Shown here: positions 1-12,554 of the stretch, piece by piece
Position numbering within the stretch: the stretch's first letter is position 1
Layout: every line of letters begins with the position of its first letter
Assembly: GCF_000143415.4 (NCBI RefSeq)
Contig: NW_003314455.1
Location: forward strand, 1 to 64,000
Direction: 5' to 3'
Origin: Selaginella moellendorffii
Taxonomy: Eukaryota > Streptophyta > Lycopodiopsida > Selaginellales > Selaginellaceae
Length of the DNA stretch: 64,000 nt
Translations under genes and position numbers: made by a program
The notes under the pieces: generated by a model
Databases searched by the model: none
What the model was told of the DNA's origin: nothing
The model's input: the letters and a program-made list of their open reading frames with translations, nothing else

Positions 1-99
1 ATTTTCCTTTTCTGCAAGAGAAAAAGTTTTGTTAGTCAAACTAAATAAAGATAATGAGAAATTCAAACAGTCAAAGAGAAAAAAAAAATCAAGTGGGCC

Positions 100-345
100 A
101 AGACTCCACCTCGGGCACTTTGGCTGCCCGGGGGGCCGAGGTTATTCAAATAACCTCAGCCCCTCCGACCCCTAAAGTGCCCGAGGTCGAGCTCGGCCCG
201 AATAACCTCGGCCCCCTGAGCAGCCAAAGTGCCCGAGGTGGCTGGCCCGAGCTCGAGCTCGGGCAGTTTTGCTTGCCGAGGGGCTGAGGTTATTCAAATA
301 ACCTCAGCCCCTCGGCAAGCCAAAGTGCCCGAGGTGGCACCCCCA
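100..345. repeat. Nested GC-rich inverted repeats with a perfect 24-bp-arm palindrome
   Basis: Positions 271-294 and 297-320 are perfect inverted repeats separated by two bases. The core of the same palindrome recurs imperfectly at about 134-164. An 18-base flank (107-124) recurs inverted at 223-240 and again at 319-336. No coding potential is convincing. It looks like a foldback or MITE-type element or a fragment of one; the family is not recognised. Confidence 0.7.
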
Positions 346-504
346 ACTTTAACTTCGGCAATTTTGCTTGCCGAAGGGCCGAAGTTTATTTGATATGCTT
401 TGGACCCCGGGGAATCAAAAAGTGCAAGTGGGAGCGCTCTGATTGCAAACTCACCCTTGGTGGCATCTTTCCTCCCTCGATTTCTTGATCGTGCTAGATT
501 TCTT

Positions 505-745
505 GTGCACTCAATCTCTCCCGCTCGCCCACTCAATCTCTCCTGCTCGCGCACTCAATCTCTCCAGCTCACGTGCTCAATCTCTCCCGCTCGCGTGCTC
601 AATCTCTCCCGCTCGCGCGCTCAATCTCTCCCGCTCATGTGCTCAATCTCTCGATCTCTTGTGTGCTCAATCGCTCGATCTCCTTCGCGCTCAATCCCTC
701 AATCTCCTTCGCACTCAATCTCTCGATCTCTCGCGCGCTCCACTC
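505..745. repeat. Minisatellite, about 22-bp unit, roughly ten copies
   Basis: A unit starting CTCAATCTCTC repeats in tandem with variation in its second half (CCGCTCGCG, GATCTCTTGTG, GATCTCCTTCG). Open frames through it encode only low-complexity Ser/Leu/Arg text, so I treat them as artefacts of the repeat. Confidence 0.85.
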
Positions 746-775
746 ACGATGCGAACAGTAACCTAATCTTGGCAG

Positions 776-826
776 CTACCCTAACCCTAATCCTGATGGC
801 TGCCCTAACCCTAACCAATCTCTAAT
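776..826. repeat. Short interstitial CCCTAA-like motifs
   Basis: Two short clusters of CCCTAAC/CCCTAAT units flank a small spacer. They resemble degenerate telomere-type repeats but are too short to call an old telomere. The following stretch to 1638 is AT-rich and shows no gene; it probably holds the 5' flank and end of the MULE element that follows. Confidence 0.4.
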
Positions 827-1638
827 CCTGGCCGTTCATTCCAAATAACCTAAATCTCAACCATCACAATATCTTTGATCTTATTTTATCTTATCATTAT
901 TATTATATGTAAATTATGCTTCTTTATTTTGTATATTTTAATGATGGTATAACTAGCACCTATCAACATTTCTGTTATTAGAGATATGATATTATATTTT
1001 ACAAATTATCTAGAAAGGATGCATTCTCATCAATATTTTGTACATATTTTGGAATCGTTACAAGAACTTCAAAGAGTATAAATAAGGCACATTAAAATAT
1101 GTTGTACTATATCCATCTATGAATGGATGAATCCTCATCCAGAAATTTATTTTGTGTTGTATTAGATCCTAAACAATAGGCACGTGCTTTAAATGTCATT
1201 GAGCAGTGTTCACAATTATGGATAAGACTTGAGTTGTACTACGAATCAAATCTGTTATTGAAGAATAAGATTTGACAAGATTTATTATCATCTACCACTT
1301 AAAATTTGACAACTTGACATATCACACGTGCTGATAGTTAGATTGGATCTCTTGGTTTGACACGTTATAGCAGAATGTCATTACTGGTATCATTATTAAC
1401 TATCAAACTTCACGTGCTGAAAATCTTTCCTTGGATCTATGTGTATACATGCATCAGACATCATAATAGATGACAGTAATATTAATACTGTCACACTTAC
1501 ACATGTTAAATTTGCTATAGAATTTAAATTCATTTTGTACGTTGTCTTCTTATTACTCTATTTAAATTTCAATTATGTTTCACTATAGATTTTTACAAGT
1601 AGCATAAAGAGAGAGAACTCCAAAACCTATTGAGAAGG

Positions 1639-4600
1639 ATGGAAAGGTTTCTTCTTCATTTTCGAGATCACCCACCTCTTTCATTCTCTCAGAGTATTGT
1701 TTCTGAAAGTTTTTTATGTCGGCGTTTTGATCTTCGTCTTGGCTCTATTTCTTTAGAGGCTGTGATCCGCAATGACACCAGTATAGTTGCATACTCAGAG
1801 TTTCTTCTTTCTGGTGTGGGCGAGGGTGGACAACAATGGGATTTACAAAATTCCAAGTTGAAGGAGATTCGAGTGTTCGGATCTCCAGTCAAAATGCCAA
1901 AATGCGCTCCAACGAAAGTGAATGTGAAGCAAGAGTCAGTCGTTATCCTCTCGTCCTCTTCTAGTTCAAGTGGAGATGTCATGCTAGTGTCGGCGCCAAA
2001 TTCACCAGCTCCAGCTCCAACTTCAGCAATATTCAAAGCCGTTAGCAATGCTTTCCAGTTTTCACGCCTCTCAATCGACGTGCACTTGTTTTTGTATAAG
2101 CTTGTGAGTGAGCTTCCATCCTCCTACAACGGCAACATTTTCTTCGAGCTACCACCTCTTGTCAGCAGCATAGGTTCCAAACGGAAGGGGATGGAAACCA
2201 AGCAGGATGTCCACAATTGGTGCAAGATCAAGACCACACACTTCCAACATTTTGAAGGCACAGTGTCTATAGTTCATTGTGGCGGGCATTTAGATTGTGT
2301 GGATGAAGCATGCAATCGAGACCGCTCTAGAAACTTTATATTTTTCGAAGGGTCTGCAGCCAATCCTCCAGCCTGTGACACCATTGCTGTTGGATTCAAA
2401 TGTCGATTCTGCAAAAATGCTCCTCTATATCGTGCTATCTGCGAGGCCAAGATGTACTACTTTCTTCCACAGGATGGAGTGGCTAGAAGAGCTACAGTGC
2501 ATGTTGGCACACATATGCATCTAATGCAGGAAGGGATACAAAGGAGTTCTCTCAACCGTTTCAAAGATGCTGTACAGGAAGAGACTATGAGAAACTCATC
2601 TGCAACTCCGAAGCATGTTCAGAAGACTGTCCTCAAGGATTTTATCTCAAATACCTTACTCAATCCAGGTTGCCAAAAGACTCAACTAAATGAGGCTAGC
2701 TTGCGGGACTTACTACGAGGAGTACAACCTGCTACTAGCCTAAGGAGGTACATCCGTTATTTTTCATACGTTATAATAATAATTTTTTCTTACATTATAT
2801 TGTTTAGGATAAAATCTTGGATATATGAATCTCGAGAGGGGAAGTTGCAATCAAAAATTGACTCCATCCTTGAATTGAAACGGACCTGTCCATACGAGTT
2901 CATCCACGGAAGTTTGTTTCCAAACCAAGTTGTGAATGAGCAAGAGCGCCCCTTCGTCTTCAAAATGTCTACCATGGGCCCTGCCTCTGGCGTAGATTTT
3001 GTCTCCCGAATGGACATGTTTGGGTCCAGTGACCTTGCAAATGCATGGGTACATTTTGACCATATGGAGCGTGTATCCGGTTGGACAACCATGGGAGCTC
3101 ATGTGTATGATCCAAGGTAATTTTAATTCTCATTATATTGAAATTGTTATAATATTTATGTTTTCATAGGCTACGTTGTAACTTAACAATTGCGACATCA
3201 GAGTTTAAAGTACAAGACCAGACAGCACAGGAAATATTTTGGAAGTCCCTCTCTGATATTGTCCTAAAGCGGACTGGTAAGCCTGCAAACTTTCGTGGTT
3301 TCATGGCAGATGGGGCTGGTGCAAACTGGAATGGTATCCGAGCAGTTTTTGGGAATGGTCAACCATTGTAAGGTCGTGAGAGGACTTGTGAGTTCCATTG
3401 GGCTCAAAGCCTAAACCAGCACTACCACCTTATTAAGCCAGAGTTTCAATTAATATTTAAGGAGTTGTGCAAACAATGGCAGGTTGCACCTTCTGAAGAA
3501 GAGCATGAGGCAAAAGCAAACGAGATTCGAATGTGGTGGCATGAAGATGGCCATACAGACATAAGTTGCCTACCACAACTTGAGTCATGGTTAGGATGGT
3601 GGGAAGTTAGGATGTTCCAATGGGGACATCACTCTTTTCAGGTTGGTTTATATTTTTTCTTCTCCTTTTATTACCTTTTAATATTGCCTTTTCCATTATG
3701 ATCAACCACTTGAGGACCTTGCATACACCCCAACTGTGAATCTCTCCGAAAGTAAGCATTGGAGTTAGCGTTCCTCTGAGGCAGGGAAAGGGAAGATGAG
3801 TCTATACGAAGCCTGTCTATCAGATTTGATACGTGCTATAGAGCAATCTTCAAAAGCACTGGCATTCAAGGAAGGAAGATACATGGGAACAGGGCCTTCT
3901 GTTGAGATGTTACATGATAGGATGAAGAGAAAATTAACTCCACCCGCCCGAACAGTGGCAATTGCAGTTGAGGAAGTGGTCCATGGCACATCTATGGAGT
4001 ACACTCCCCGAGCTTCTATTGGTGATATGAAGACTGTCCGCTCAAAGCGTCGTTTTTCCTTTGCTGGGGAAGATGTTGGTACGGACCTTGGAGCAAAAAG
4101 CTCTTACAGGCCTAATGTCGAATACCATTCTGCTCCAAGACACCGCTCTCGGACCGAGCCACCTCAAGTGGCTGATGAAGAGAGTGCATCGCAACAGGTT
4201 GAAATTGCTTACCGTAGCGTGGAGCCGAAGCAATGGGCAATCCGACGCATGCCAGCAAAATCGAATGTAAGGTGTGTGGGGATGCTTCCGAGGGGCAAGT
4301 GTTGGGCCTGGATTCGTGGTGAAAAATCTGCTTCTGTTCCAGCCCCATGTTTCTATGGGGAACGAAAGCAAGTAGGATTTTCAAGATGGTGTTGGCTATA
4401 TTGTTGCAACACCGACGCCAACCATACGAAGCGGCTTGAAGACACTATAGTGACTAAACCTGATGCAGTACCTAAAGAATGGCCGGTTGCTAATGCGGTT
4501 GCGCTCACCTCAGATGAGATTGAAAACCTTGAGAAATCTGGTTTTAATCTTGAGAGGAGAGTTGGAGACATGAGTGACAGGAGCAGGACTATTCCTACAG

Positions 4601-4977
4601 AGATGCACAGGAGGCCAGCACGAAAAGGTAAGGCAGTTAAATTTATTGGTACCGTCTCCAAGCAGAAGCAAGGTAAAATAAACTTGGCTCAAACACTTGA
4701 GTGTGAGATTCTCTCCACGAAGTACATCATTACGCTTGCAAAAGAGTACACAGTCAAAACAGAAGGTGGAGAGTACACAATTGCCATTCACGACTTTCCT
4801 TGTTACACATATCCAGACTTTACGAAGCGCGAGGAACATGGGAAGGCATATGCTCCTTGCAAGCATATGTACTACATCTTCATCAACATCTTGCACCAGG
4901 ATCCTAAAGTGGATATTCATATACACCAAACAAGCCTTACTATTGCTGAGTTGCAGAAAAATTTTAGAGCTAATTAG
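1639..4977 (+). pseudogene. Mutator-like (MULE) transposase gene, decayed
   Basis: The conceptual protein has, in order, an acidic Ser-rich N-terminus, a WRKY/GCM-like zinc module (Cys residues near 2250-2420 and a C-terminal VHVGTHMH), a DDE transposase region, and a C-terminal SWIM-type zinc finger (Cys ... APCKHMY near 4797-4870). The transposase part contains MADGAGANW and the CEFHW element typical of MULE cores. Introns are likely at 2748-2807 and 3117-3169, both GT-AG, and a third is probable near 3648-3715 with an uncertain acceptor. In-frame stops at 3370-3372 (TAA) and 3766-3768 (TAG) break it, so it is probably inactive. The first ATG is at 1639. Its 3' end lies 91 bp from the stop of a convergent minus-strand gene, an arrangement like mudrA/mudrB of MuDR. 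Terminal inverted repeats were not identified by eye. Confidence 0.8.
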
Positions 4978-5068
4978 ATTTCTCCAACACTATCGATGTT
5001 TATTCTCTATCAATAAAACTTATTATACTTTATATAATTAATACAAATGTGCTTTTTCATTTCACTTT

Positions 5069-5225
5069 TCATTTTATATGCTTCCGAGTGTTCTTCTCGC
5101 AATACTGCCCATAGTACTCGTGTGTCTCCATTTCTGTCTTTACCATCTCATAAAAGATTTCATAGTAGTCTTTCGGGTGCATGATGTTGCAGTGTGTTGC
5201 AAGAGCATATATACCATCATACTGA
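5069..5225 (-). pseudogene. 3' half of an interrupted small gene (partner at 13478-13777)
   Basis: On the minus strand this stretch is open from the target duplication at 5221-5225 down to a TGA at 5071-5069, giving about 50 residues rich in Tyr, His and Glu (for example HPKDYYEIF). It is in frame with the reading frame that stops at the retroelement boundary at 13478 once both insertions and one copy of ACTGA are removed. I do not recognise the protein. Its position, convergent with the MULE transposase, suggests a second gene of the same element. Confidence 0.7.
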
Positions 5226-6327
5226 TGTAAGGGACTAAATTTTCCATTCTACTTTAGTCACTTAACCACACCTCTGACCACTTGGAGGAGTCTCATTCAC
5301 AACCTCCATAAGTCCAATCCAGGACTTGGGACTTGCTAGCCCCGAGAATGGCATCCATGCCACTCAACATTTGCACTTGGTCCAAGTGCTCCACGTGTCC
5401 GATCCCATGACCGACACTCAAAGGTACCACCGACATAGCAGCCCGTTACGCTAAGGCCATGCCCAATCACCTTTGCCACACTGGTAGTCCAATACCACTT
5501 GCATCACCGTCTTGGCTCTCCAAGACTAGGCAAACCATCCGTGAGTGGTCATCTCAGATCCACTCCTTAGCATCCTTAGGATGCCCACTGACAAGGGGAA
5601 TAGCCTTCCCCAATATCCCTCTGTCAGTCCCCACTAAGTCCCTTCCTGCTCCTGGCCGTGTTTGCCAACACTGCCACTGGATCGAGACCCACAGGCCCGA
5701 CCACTAAGTCCCACGGCCCTCTGGGACTTCCTCACCACACGACTGTGTCCTTGGTCACTACCCCAGAGGACTGCTCCTCTTCCTTTCCACAGTCTGGGCC
5801 TTTGGGACAACATTTCGGAACACCGTGGCCTTACGCGAGCCACCTGGGTACTCTCCTCGCCTTCTGTCCTTGGGTGCTCTAGCCATGGGCTTAGAGCGGG
5901 TTCCGTTGAGCCACGACAGGTATCCAAGTAGGTAGTGCCACCCACACTTGGACTGGGAGCATCGGCCAGTCGATCTCCCGGGGGAACTAGAGCCGGCTCT
6001 TGAACACTTCACCAAGCTACCCCGCTTGTCGGTCTGTGTTCACTCTAGTCTTGGACTTCCCAGTGGGCAGCTCATCACCCAACACTGGGTCCGGCCTTCC
6101 TGGGCCAAACTGGCCTTTCCTGGCCAAACTGGCTCCACTGCAGTCCTCCCCCTACTATACTTTTGGAGCTCACCAAACCCCCCAGGGTCTGGGAGACGAA
6201 CGCTTTGGGCTTTCACCCTCTCAGGCTCCGGACTCGGACTCGGACTCGGACTTGGACTCGGACTTGGACTCGGACTCGGGCTCGGGCTCGGTCTCGGCCT
6301 CGGCCTCGGTCTCGGTCTCGGTCCCGA

Positions 6328-6365
<38 letters not shown>

Positions 6366-6843
6366 CCGGTCTCGGTCCCGGTCTCGGTCTCGACTTCGGA
6401 CTCCATCTCAGACTCCATCTCGGACTCCATCTCGGACTCCATCTCGGACTCCATCTCGGGTCCATCTCGGACTCCATCTCGGGTCCATCTCGGACTCCAT
6501 CTCGGGTCCATTTCGGACTCCAACTCGGGTCCATCTCGGACTCCACTTCGGACTCCAACTCGAGTCCATCTCGGACTCCACTTCGGACTCCAACTCGAGT
6601 CCATCTCGGACACTTCCATGTGTCATGTGTTGGTCCTTTTGGGTCCCTTTTTGGAGCCTTGCTTTTTGCTCGCTTCGTGCTCGTTCCTCGAGCACTTCGT
6701 TGGGAGTTCCACTCCCGCTCTTGACTTTTCAAGTCGGAGCTTTTGGTCCAAACGTGTTACGCTCGTTTGGCTCTCGCTTCAGCCACTACCACGTGGCACC
6801 CTTTCCGGCTCCACTTTGGGGCCTAGGGATTTTGTGTCTCACA
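5226..6843 (-). repeat. LTR of the LARD-like element (left copy, 3' LTR in element orientation)
   Basis: It matches 10984-12476 almost base for base except for the length of an internal hexamer array at 6229-6610. Termini are TG and CA. The adjacent internal bases read on the minus strand form a short polypurine-like tract (GGTGGTGGAG) directly before the LTR. Confidence 0.9.
6229..6610. repeat. Hexamer/dodecamer satellite inside the LTR
   Basis: Runs of GGACTC and GGTCTC pass into GGACTCCATCTC-type units. The matching array in the other LTR (about 11987-12246) is over 100 bp shorter, so copy number changed after insertion or during reverse transcription. Open frames on both strands (Ser-Asp, Gly-Leu, Arg-Ser, Pro-Arg repeats) are products of the array. 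Confidence 0.9.
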
Positions 6844-9800
6844 ACTCCACCACCCATAGACGAAGTTCGATGTCCTCATCGAACGGTAAACCACTTTATA
6901 AAGTAACACCCGCATGTGTTACCATTTCCATCCTTGGCACCTAGCCAATATTTGTCAATGGTTTGACATTGAAGGCTCACCATGCCTTCTCCATACTTGT
7001 CAATGGTTTAACATTGAAGGCTCACCATGCCTTTTGCATTTTCCTCAATCCAAAGGCTCACCATGCCTTGCCTATCCCCTAAGGAGGGTAGTCTCCCCAA
7101 CTTAGAGACTGATTGGACCACATGTAGTGGTTCTCGCTAAACCTCTTAGAGACCCTTCTCTAAGTCAATCCCACTACTCCTTCTCAAATAGTCTCAATTT
7201 CCATCTATTGAACGTTTGCACCTTGGAACTTTTACTCTTTTGACTTTTGGAAGTCAATTTCCTAGGTGTCTCCAACACCTTGCATTGCACAGATTGTGCA
7301 ACTCCACTTCCCCATCCTAGGAAGTTCATTACTTGAGGGCACCATCATCCTCTCTTCTATTTCGTGCCACCTTGGGCACTAAGTTCCAATTATCATACTT
7401 TGTGTTAGGGCTGTCCATGGCCCTATCATTTGGCTACCTTACCGCTCCCTCACTTGGAGCTTTTACTTCGCCAAATTGGAGCACTTAGGAATCCATCCTT
7501 GGAAGTCCACTTCCTTTCCCACAAGTTGTTAGCACCGAACACATTAGTGTTCCTTGGCTAACTTTGCCATTTGGATCCCTTCCAGTAAATTCCATGGCCC
7601 AAACTTGGCCACTAGTCCTTTGCTCCTATCCTTGATTGTTGCACCCAGCAACATCGGATCGCTACCTCCATTTTTGAGGTATCCTTTCGGTTCCATAGCA
7701 AAGACTCTTCTTTGCCTAGTCCGGAGGATGTTCGCCCCTAGTACGTCTCTTTAGCATCTTCTGCTATGGGCTCTATCCATGGCCCAACTTCGTGACCCTC
7801 CCATGGGTCTTTTATAGAGACTACTTTCCTCAGACTCATTATGCCATCGGACGGATATAGTTTATTTCCCTTAGGTGCTCTTCCCACTTGGTCATCACGA
7901 CCAAGCCACACCATCTTAAACAGTTCAATTTCAACATTTTGAACCAGGAACTTCATTCCTTAGCCAACCAAGGACCTTGTCCTTATCTGGCCATAAGATC
8001 ACCTAGTGATCTCACCTTGGCACCTTAACAGAGTTGCCAAGAGGTACTTGGTCTTCTAGACCTCTAAGTTGTTGGCTATAACCCCGGGGGCATCCCCCAC
8101 ACTCGGCGGTGCACCCAAGCTAGCCCTTACGGCCAAGGGTTCATAGCAACTGAGATTAGGTGTCCCCATCTCACTCACCACGACCTTGGTGCCACTTGCA
8201 CCAAAGCGTTCAAGTTAGATATGCCGAGCTTTCACTCTAAGTAATCTAACCGTGCATCACGACTCCGAGGCATCCCTCGCTTGGCGGTGTGCCCAAACCA
8301 GTCTCCCCACTGAGAGTCCATGACCACCGAAATATGAGTGTCCTCATATTCCAAACCATCACCACGCCCTAGTGATTTGGGACTCGAACCCAAGCACTAG
8401 AGGGTCGGGACTCGAACCCAACCTCCGTATATGCATCTACGGACGGCATCACACAAGATGCCTGGCGTGACTCCCCACGCCGGTGCACCAACTTATTTTT
8501 AAAGCGCGCTACAAATCACAGCTTAGGAACCTAGTTCCTCCACACTGCCAAGTCCTCTCACGTGACATGTCTGTGATCATGCATGGACTCCTCCATGCTC
8601 GGCCCCATGGCCCACCCTTTTTGAAGTTATCACCTTCAACTAGGGTATTTGTTCCCCCGACGTGCCAATCTCGCTTGGCAAGTTCTCCGACCACTGTAAC
8701 ATAGTTCCTGCATAAGCGTGAAAGTCCTTGACCATCGACTTTCGTTCAAAGCCCTCTCTTTGAACACTCGGGAACTACTTCCCTAACCTTGATAGCCTTG
8801 CCTCATGGCAAGCTTCAAGACCACGCTTCTGCTGCGCCACTCTGATTTCGCGCGTTCCATGAACCATTTACACTTGGCCTTTCTAGGTACTAAGCTACCT
8901 AGAATCGTCTTTGGGAACCTTGAAGGAACTCTGTCCCTCAGCTTGCTAAGGCCTCCCTTTTGCAAGCCTTCCAAATGCCACATAGTCTAACATGGACAAT
9001 TCCATAACTTAGACTCTCCATGGCATCACGGTTGCTAGCGGCAACACCCTCGAGCCCCCACTTGATTCCCCACTCCCAGCTGGCATAACCAACCTTGGTT
9101 ATGCCCTTCAATTTCTATGGTTCAGTTCCATCCTAATACTACTTGCCTTTGGCTTCACAGCTTTCCTTCGGTCATTCTCCTCCAAATCAGGAGGATAGCT
9201 TTGCACTTTCTATCATGCCTTAGCAAGTATTCTTAGGGATGAACCTACCCAATAGCCCAGGGAGTGGTTCCTCAATCCGGGTATGCTCACCTTATAATCC
9301 CACACACTGGGATTACATTGTTGCTTATGGGCCTTTACATGCCCATCACTAGCCTTGCCAAAATTCCATTTTTGGCTTTGTCCAACTTGGGTAGACAGTC
9401 CTCTCCTGTCTCCGCAACCTTGGACATTTGGATAGCACCTTCTATCCATCATTCGCTAGGGACTTAGTCCCTTGGGCTTTATCCATTGCCCTCGCGACAT
9501 CAAACACCACCTTCTGGTGTTCTAGAGTGTTCAGGTGTCCCAATGATGGCTTTCTTGACAATGAGTATTTCCTTTTATGACATTGACTTACTATATCGCA
9601 ACATAAGCAACTTATCCCCCGCAAGGGTATATCCGACTTCCCTATGCTAGAAGTCTTGGGTAGCTACCTTCTACCCGTTTAACCAGTTATTTTGCACTTC
9701 TTGCTTAGTTGCCTCATAGTTGTCAAGTCCTACAACTCATTGCTTGGTGCTTTCACACCTCCATCATTATCTGGGTCACCGCACTCCAACTGCATGCTCT

Positions 9801-10968
9801 GCAGCTTAGGCTATGCCATTCCCATTTCCATTGGGATTCCTTTGGCAAGGGGTTCTCATGAACCCACCAACATAGCCTCAAGGTATCACACCTTAGCACA
9901 TTTGGTGTCTTCACACCATCGGCTCCACAAGCCTACCTCTATGACACTTCTTCTTTGTGTCTAAGTCTTTGCCAAGACCAATGCCACTCTTTCTCATGCC
10001 AACTATCCGTTAGCACTACACCATAGAGGTCACACACAACTTTGTGTCAAAGTGGTTTTCTTTTTTTTTTTTTTTTTTGGGGAACACCTTTCCCACGACT
10101 TTAGCATGGCACATTTTGCCATCGATGAGATACCCTCTGTTCTCATCCTTGGATCCTATGATCCCCCCCCCCCCCCATCCTTTGTGGGGTACAACACACC
10201 TCAGTCCAAATGCTTCCATCAGTCCTTTTAGGACCATCTCTTGACTCTACTTGAGTCATCCAGCAGTTTTGGACTTGGTTAATCCACAGACCTGTAAGGT
10301 CCTACTTGTGAGGCACTAGCTCACTGGAATACACTTCTTGCATTCCTGTCCTACTCAAAAGGACTATTTTCACAAGTGTTACTCCGACACTTGATTTTGT
10401 TCTCTGGGGGCAACCTTTGCCCCTTATGACTACTTGTCCATGTGATGAGAATACCAACTCATCCACTTAATACACCCCCAACTCCTTGGGTTGTTCCAGC
10501 ATTTGTTAGAGGTAGCCCCGGCTACCATTTCGAGGACTCGTGTCCTCATCCATACTTGACCTCTCACAGTCATCCATTCCGTCTCACTTTCATGAGCACC
10601 AGCCTCAACCATGTGAGGATAAACTTGTGACTCCTTTATTGTTTTTGGAGTCTCTATCTTCCCCGTGATCCCAACTATAGTTGTTTAACCCAACTACATT
10701 AGCCCATTTGCTGAGTCAAACGCTCATCTGGATCACCTCCTCAACTCAATGAGGAAAACCTTGCACTGTTCCCAAGATCCCAAAGTCGTTCCATTATTGG
10801 CCCCTTTTCTATCCACCACCTTGTCTACCAGTTCACACATGAACTGTAATGGAGAGCCATGTCTTCCCGACCTGCTACTCCTCAAGGATAGGCCCACTTC
10901 TCGGACCTCCCGTTGCCAACACCAGTGGTGATATACTTTAGCACCAATAAAAGTCGGACTAAGGAACA

Positions 10969-10980
10969 GCTCCGATACCA
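10969..10980 (-). other. Primer-binding site, initiator-tRNA-Met type
   Basis: On the minus strand the sequence just inside the LTR reads TGGTATCGGAGC, close to the canonical plant initiator-methionine tRNA primer site TGGTATCAGAGC, three bases from the LTR end. This fixes the orientation of the element. Confidence 0.85.
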
Positions 10981-10983
10981 AAT

Positions 10984-12476
10984 TGTAAGGGACTAAATTT
11001 TCCATTCTACTTTAGTCACTTAACCACACCTCTGACCACTTGGAGGAGTCTCATTCACAACCTCCATAAGTCCAATCCAGGACTTGGGACTTGCTAGCCC
11101 CGAGAATGGCATCCATGCCACTCAACATTTGCACTTGGTCCAAGTGCTCCACGTGTCCGATCCCATGACCGACACTCAAAGGTACCACCGACATAGCAGC
11201 CCGTTACGCTAAGGCCATGCCCAATCACCTTTGCCATACTGGTAGTCCAATACCACTTGCATCACCGTCTTGGCTCTCCAAGACTAGGCAAACCATCCGT
11301 GAGTGGTCATCTCAGATCCACTCCTTAGCATCCTTAGGATGCCCACCGACAAGGGGAATAGCCTTCCCCAATATCCCTCTGTCAGTCCCCACTAAGTCCC
11401 TTCCTGCCCCTGGCCGTGTTTGCCAACACTGCCACTGGATCGAGACCCACAGGCCCGACCACTAAGTCCCACGGCCCTCTGGGACTTCCTCACCACACGA
11501 CTGTGTCCTTGGTCACTACCCCAGAGGATTGCTCCTCTTCCTTTCCACAGTCTGGGCCTTTGGGACAACATTTCGGAACACCGTGGCCTTACGCGAGCCA
11601 CCTGGGTACTCTCCTCGCCTTCTGTCCTTGGGTGCTCTAGCCATGGGCTTAGAGCGGGTTCCGTTGAGCCACGACAGGTATCCAAGTAGGTAGTGCCACC
11701 CACACTTGGACTGGGAGCATCGGCCAGTCGATCTCCCGGGGGAACTAGAGCCGGCTCTTGAACACTTCACCAAGCTACCCCGCTTGTCGGTCTGTGTTCA
11801 CTCTAGTCTTGGACTTCCCAGTGGGCAGCTCATCACCCAACACTGGGTCCGGCCTTCCTGGGCCAAACTGGCCTTTCCTGGCCAAACTGGCTCCACTGCA
11901 GTCCTCCCCCTACTATACTTTTGGAGCTCACCAAACCCCCCAGGGTCTGGGAGACGAACGCTTTGGGCTTTCACCCTCTCAGGCTCCGGACTCGGACTCG
12001 GACTCGGACTCGGACTCGGACTCGGTCTCGGTCTCGGTCTCGGTCCCGGTCTCGATCCCGGTCTCGGTCTCGACTTCGGACTCCATCTCAGACTCCATCT
12101 CGGACTCCATCTCGGACTCCATCTCGGGTCCATCTCGGACTCCATCTCGGGTCCATCTCGGACTCCATCTCGGGTCCATTTCGGACTCCAACTCGGGTCC
12201 ATCTCGGACTCCACTTCGGACTCCAACTCGAGTCCATCTCGGACACTTCCATGTGTCATGTGTTGGTCCTTTTGGGTCCCTTTTTGGAGCCTTGCTTTTT
12301 GCTCGCTTCGTGCTCGTTCCTTGAGCACTTCGTTGGGAGTTCCACTCCCGCTCTTGACTTTTCAAGTCGGAGCTTTTGGTCCAAACGTGTTACGCTCGTT
12401 TGGCTCTCGCTTCAGCCACTACCACGTGGCACCCTTTCCGGCTCCACTTTGGGGCCTAGGGATTTTGTGTCTCACA
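10984..12476 (-). repeat. LTR of the LARD-like element (right copy, 5' LTR in element orientation)
   Basis: It is the second copy of the 5226-6843 LTR with a shortened hexamer array. It ends CTCACA, followed by ACTAA and then directly by the miniature retroelement. Confidence 0.9.
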
Positions 12477-12499
12477 ACTAATGTAAGCTCCTGAGATTT

Positions 12500-12554
12500 G
12501 GACTTCCCGGGAGGTCACCCAGCCCAGTACTATTCACACCCAAGGACGCTTAAC
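12500..12554 (-). promoter_or_regulatory. 5S rRNA-derived pol III promoter segment, LTR copy 1
   Basis: On the minus strand it reads GTTAAGCGTCCTTGGG, then TAGTACTGGGCTGGG, then TGACCTCCCGGGAAGTCC. These correspond to box A, the intermediate element and box C of plant 5S rRNA genes with few changes. The 5' half of 5S rRNA is not preserved beyond a possible GTGCACC. Confidence 0.9.

Larger units (their letters stand above)
5226..12476 (-). mobile_element. Non-autonomous LTR retrotransposon (LARD-like), minus orientation
   Basis: Two near-identical direct repeats (5226-6843 and 10984-12476) start TGTAAGGG and end CTCACA, the TG...CA form of LTRs. The internal part (6844-10983, about 4.1 kb) has no open frame longer than about 90 codons and no gag or pol motif, so the element must be mobilised in trans. 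A primer-binding site lies beside the right LTR and a purine-rich tract beside the left, which sets the orientation as minus. Outside the hexamer repeat I count about five substitutions between the LTRs, implying recent insertion. Flanking pentamers are ACTGA (5221-5225) and ACTAA (12477-12481). The internal region also has a T run near 10066-10080 and a C run near 10161-10176. Confidence 0.85.

Noticed and set aside
505..745. CRISPR-like array
   Set aside because: Units are contiguous without unique spacers, and the genome is eukaryotic.
400..825. Ser/Leu-rich open frames
   Set aside because: They are translations of a 22-bp minisatellite with no domain or composition typical of a gene.
776..826. 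Interstitial telomere
   Set aside because: There are too few units, and they are not the plant TTTAGGG form throughout.
6000..6944. Long overlapping open frames with Ser-Asp, Gly-Leu, Arg-Ser or Pro-Arg repeats on both strands
   Set aside because: They are frame shadows of a hexamer satellite inside an LTR, present again in shortened form in the other LTR.
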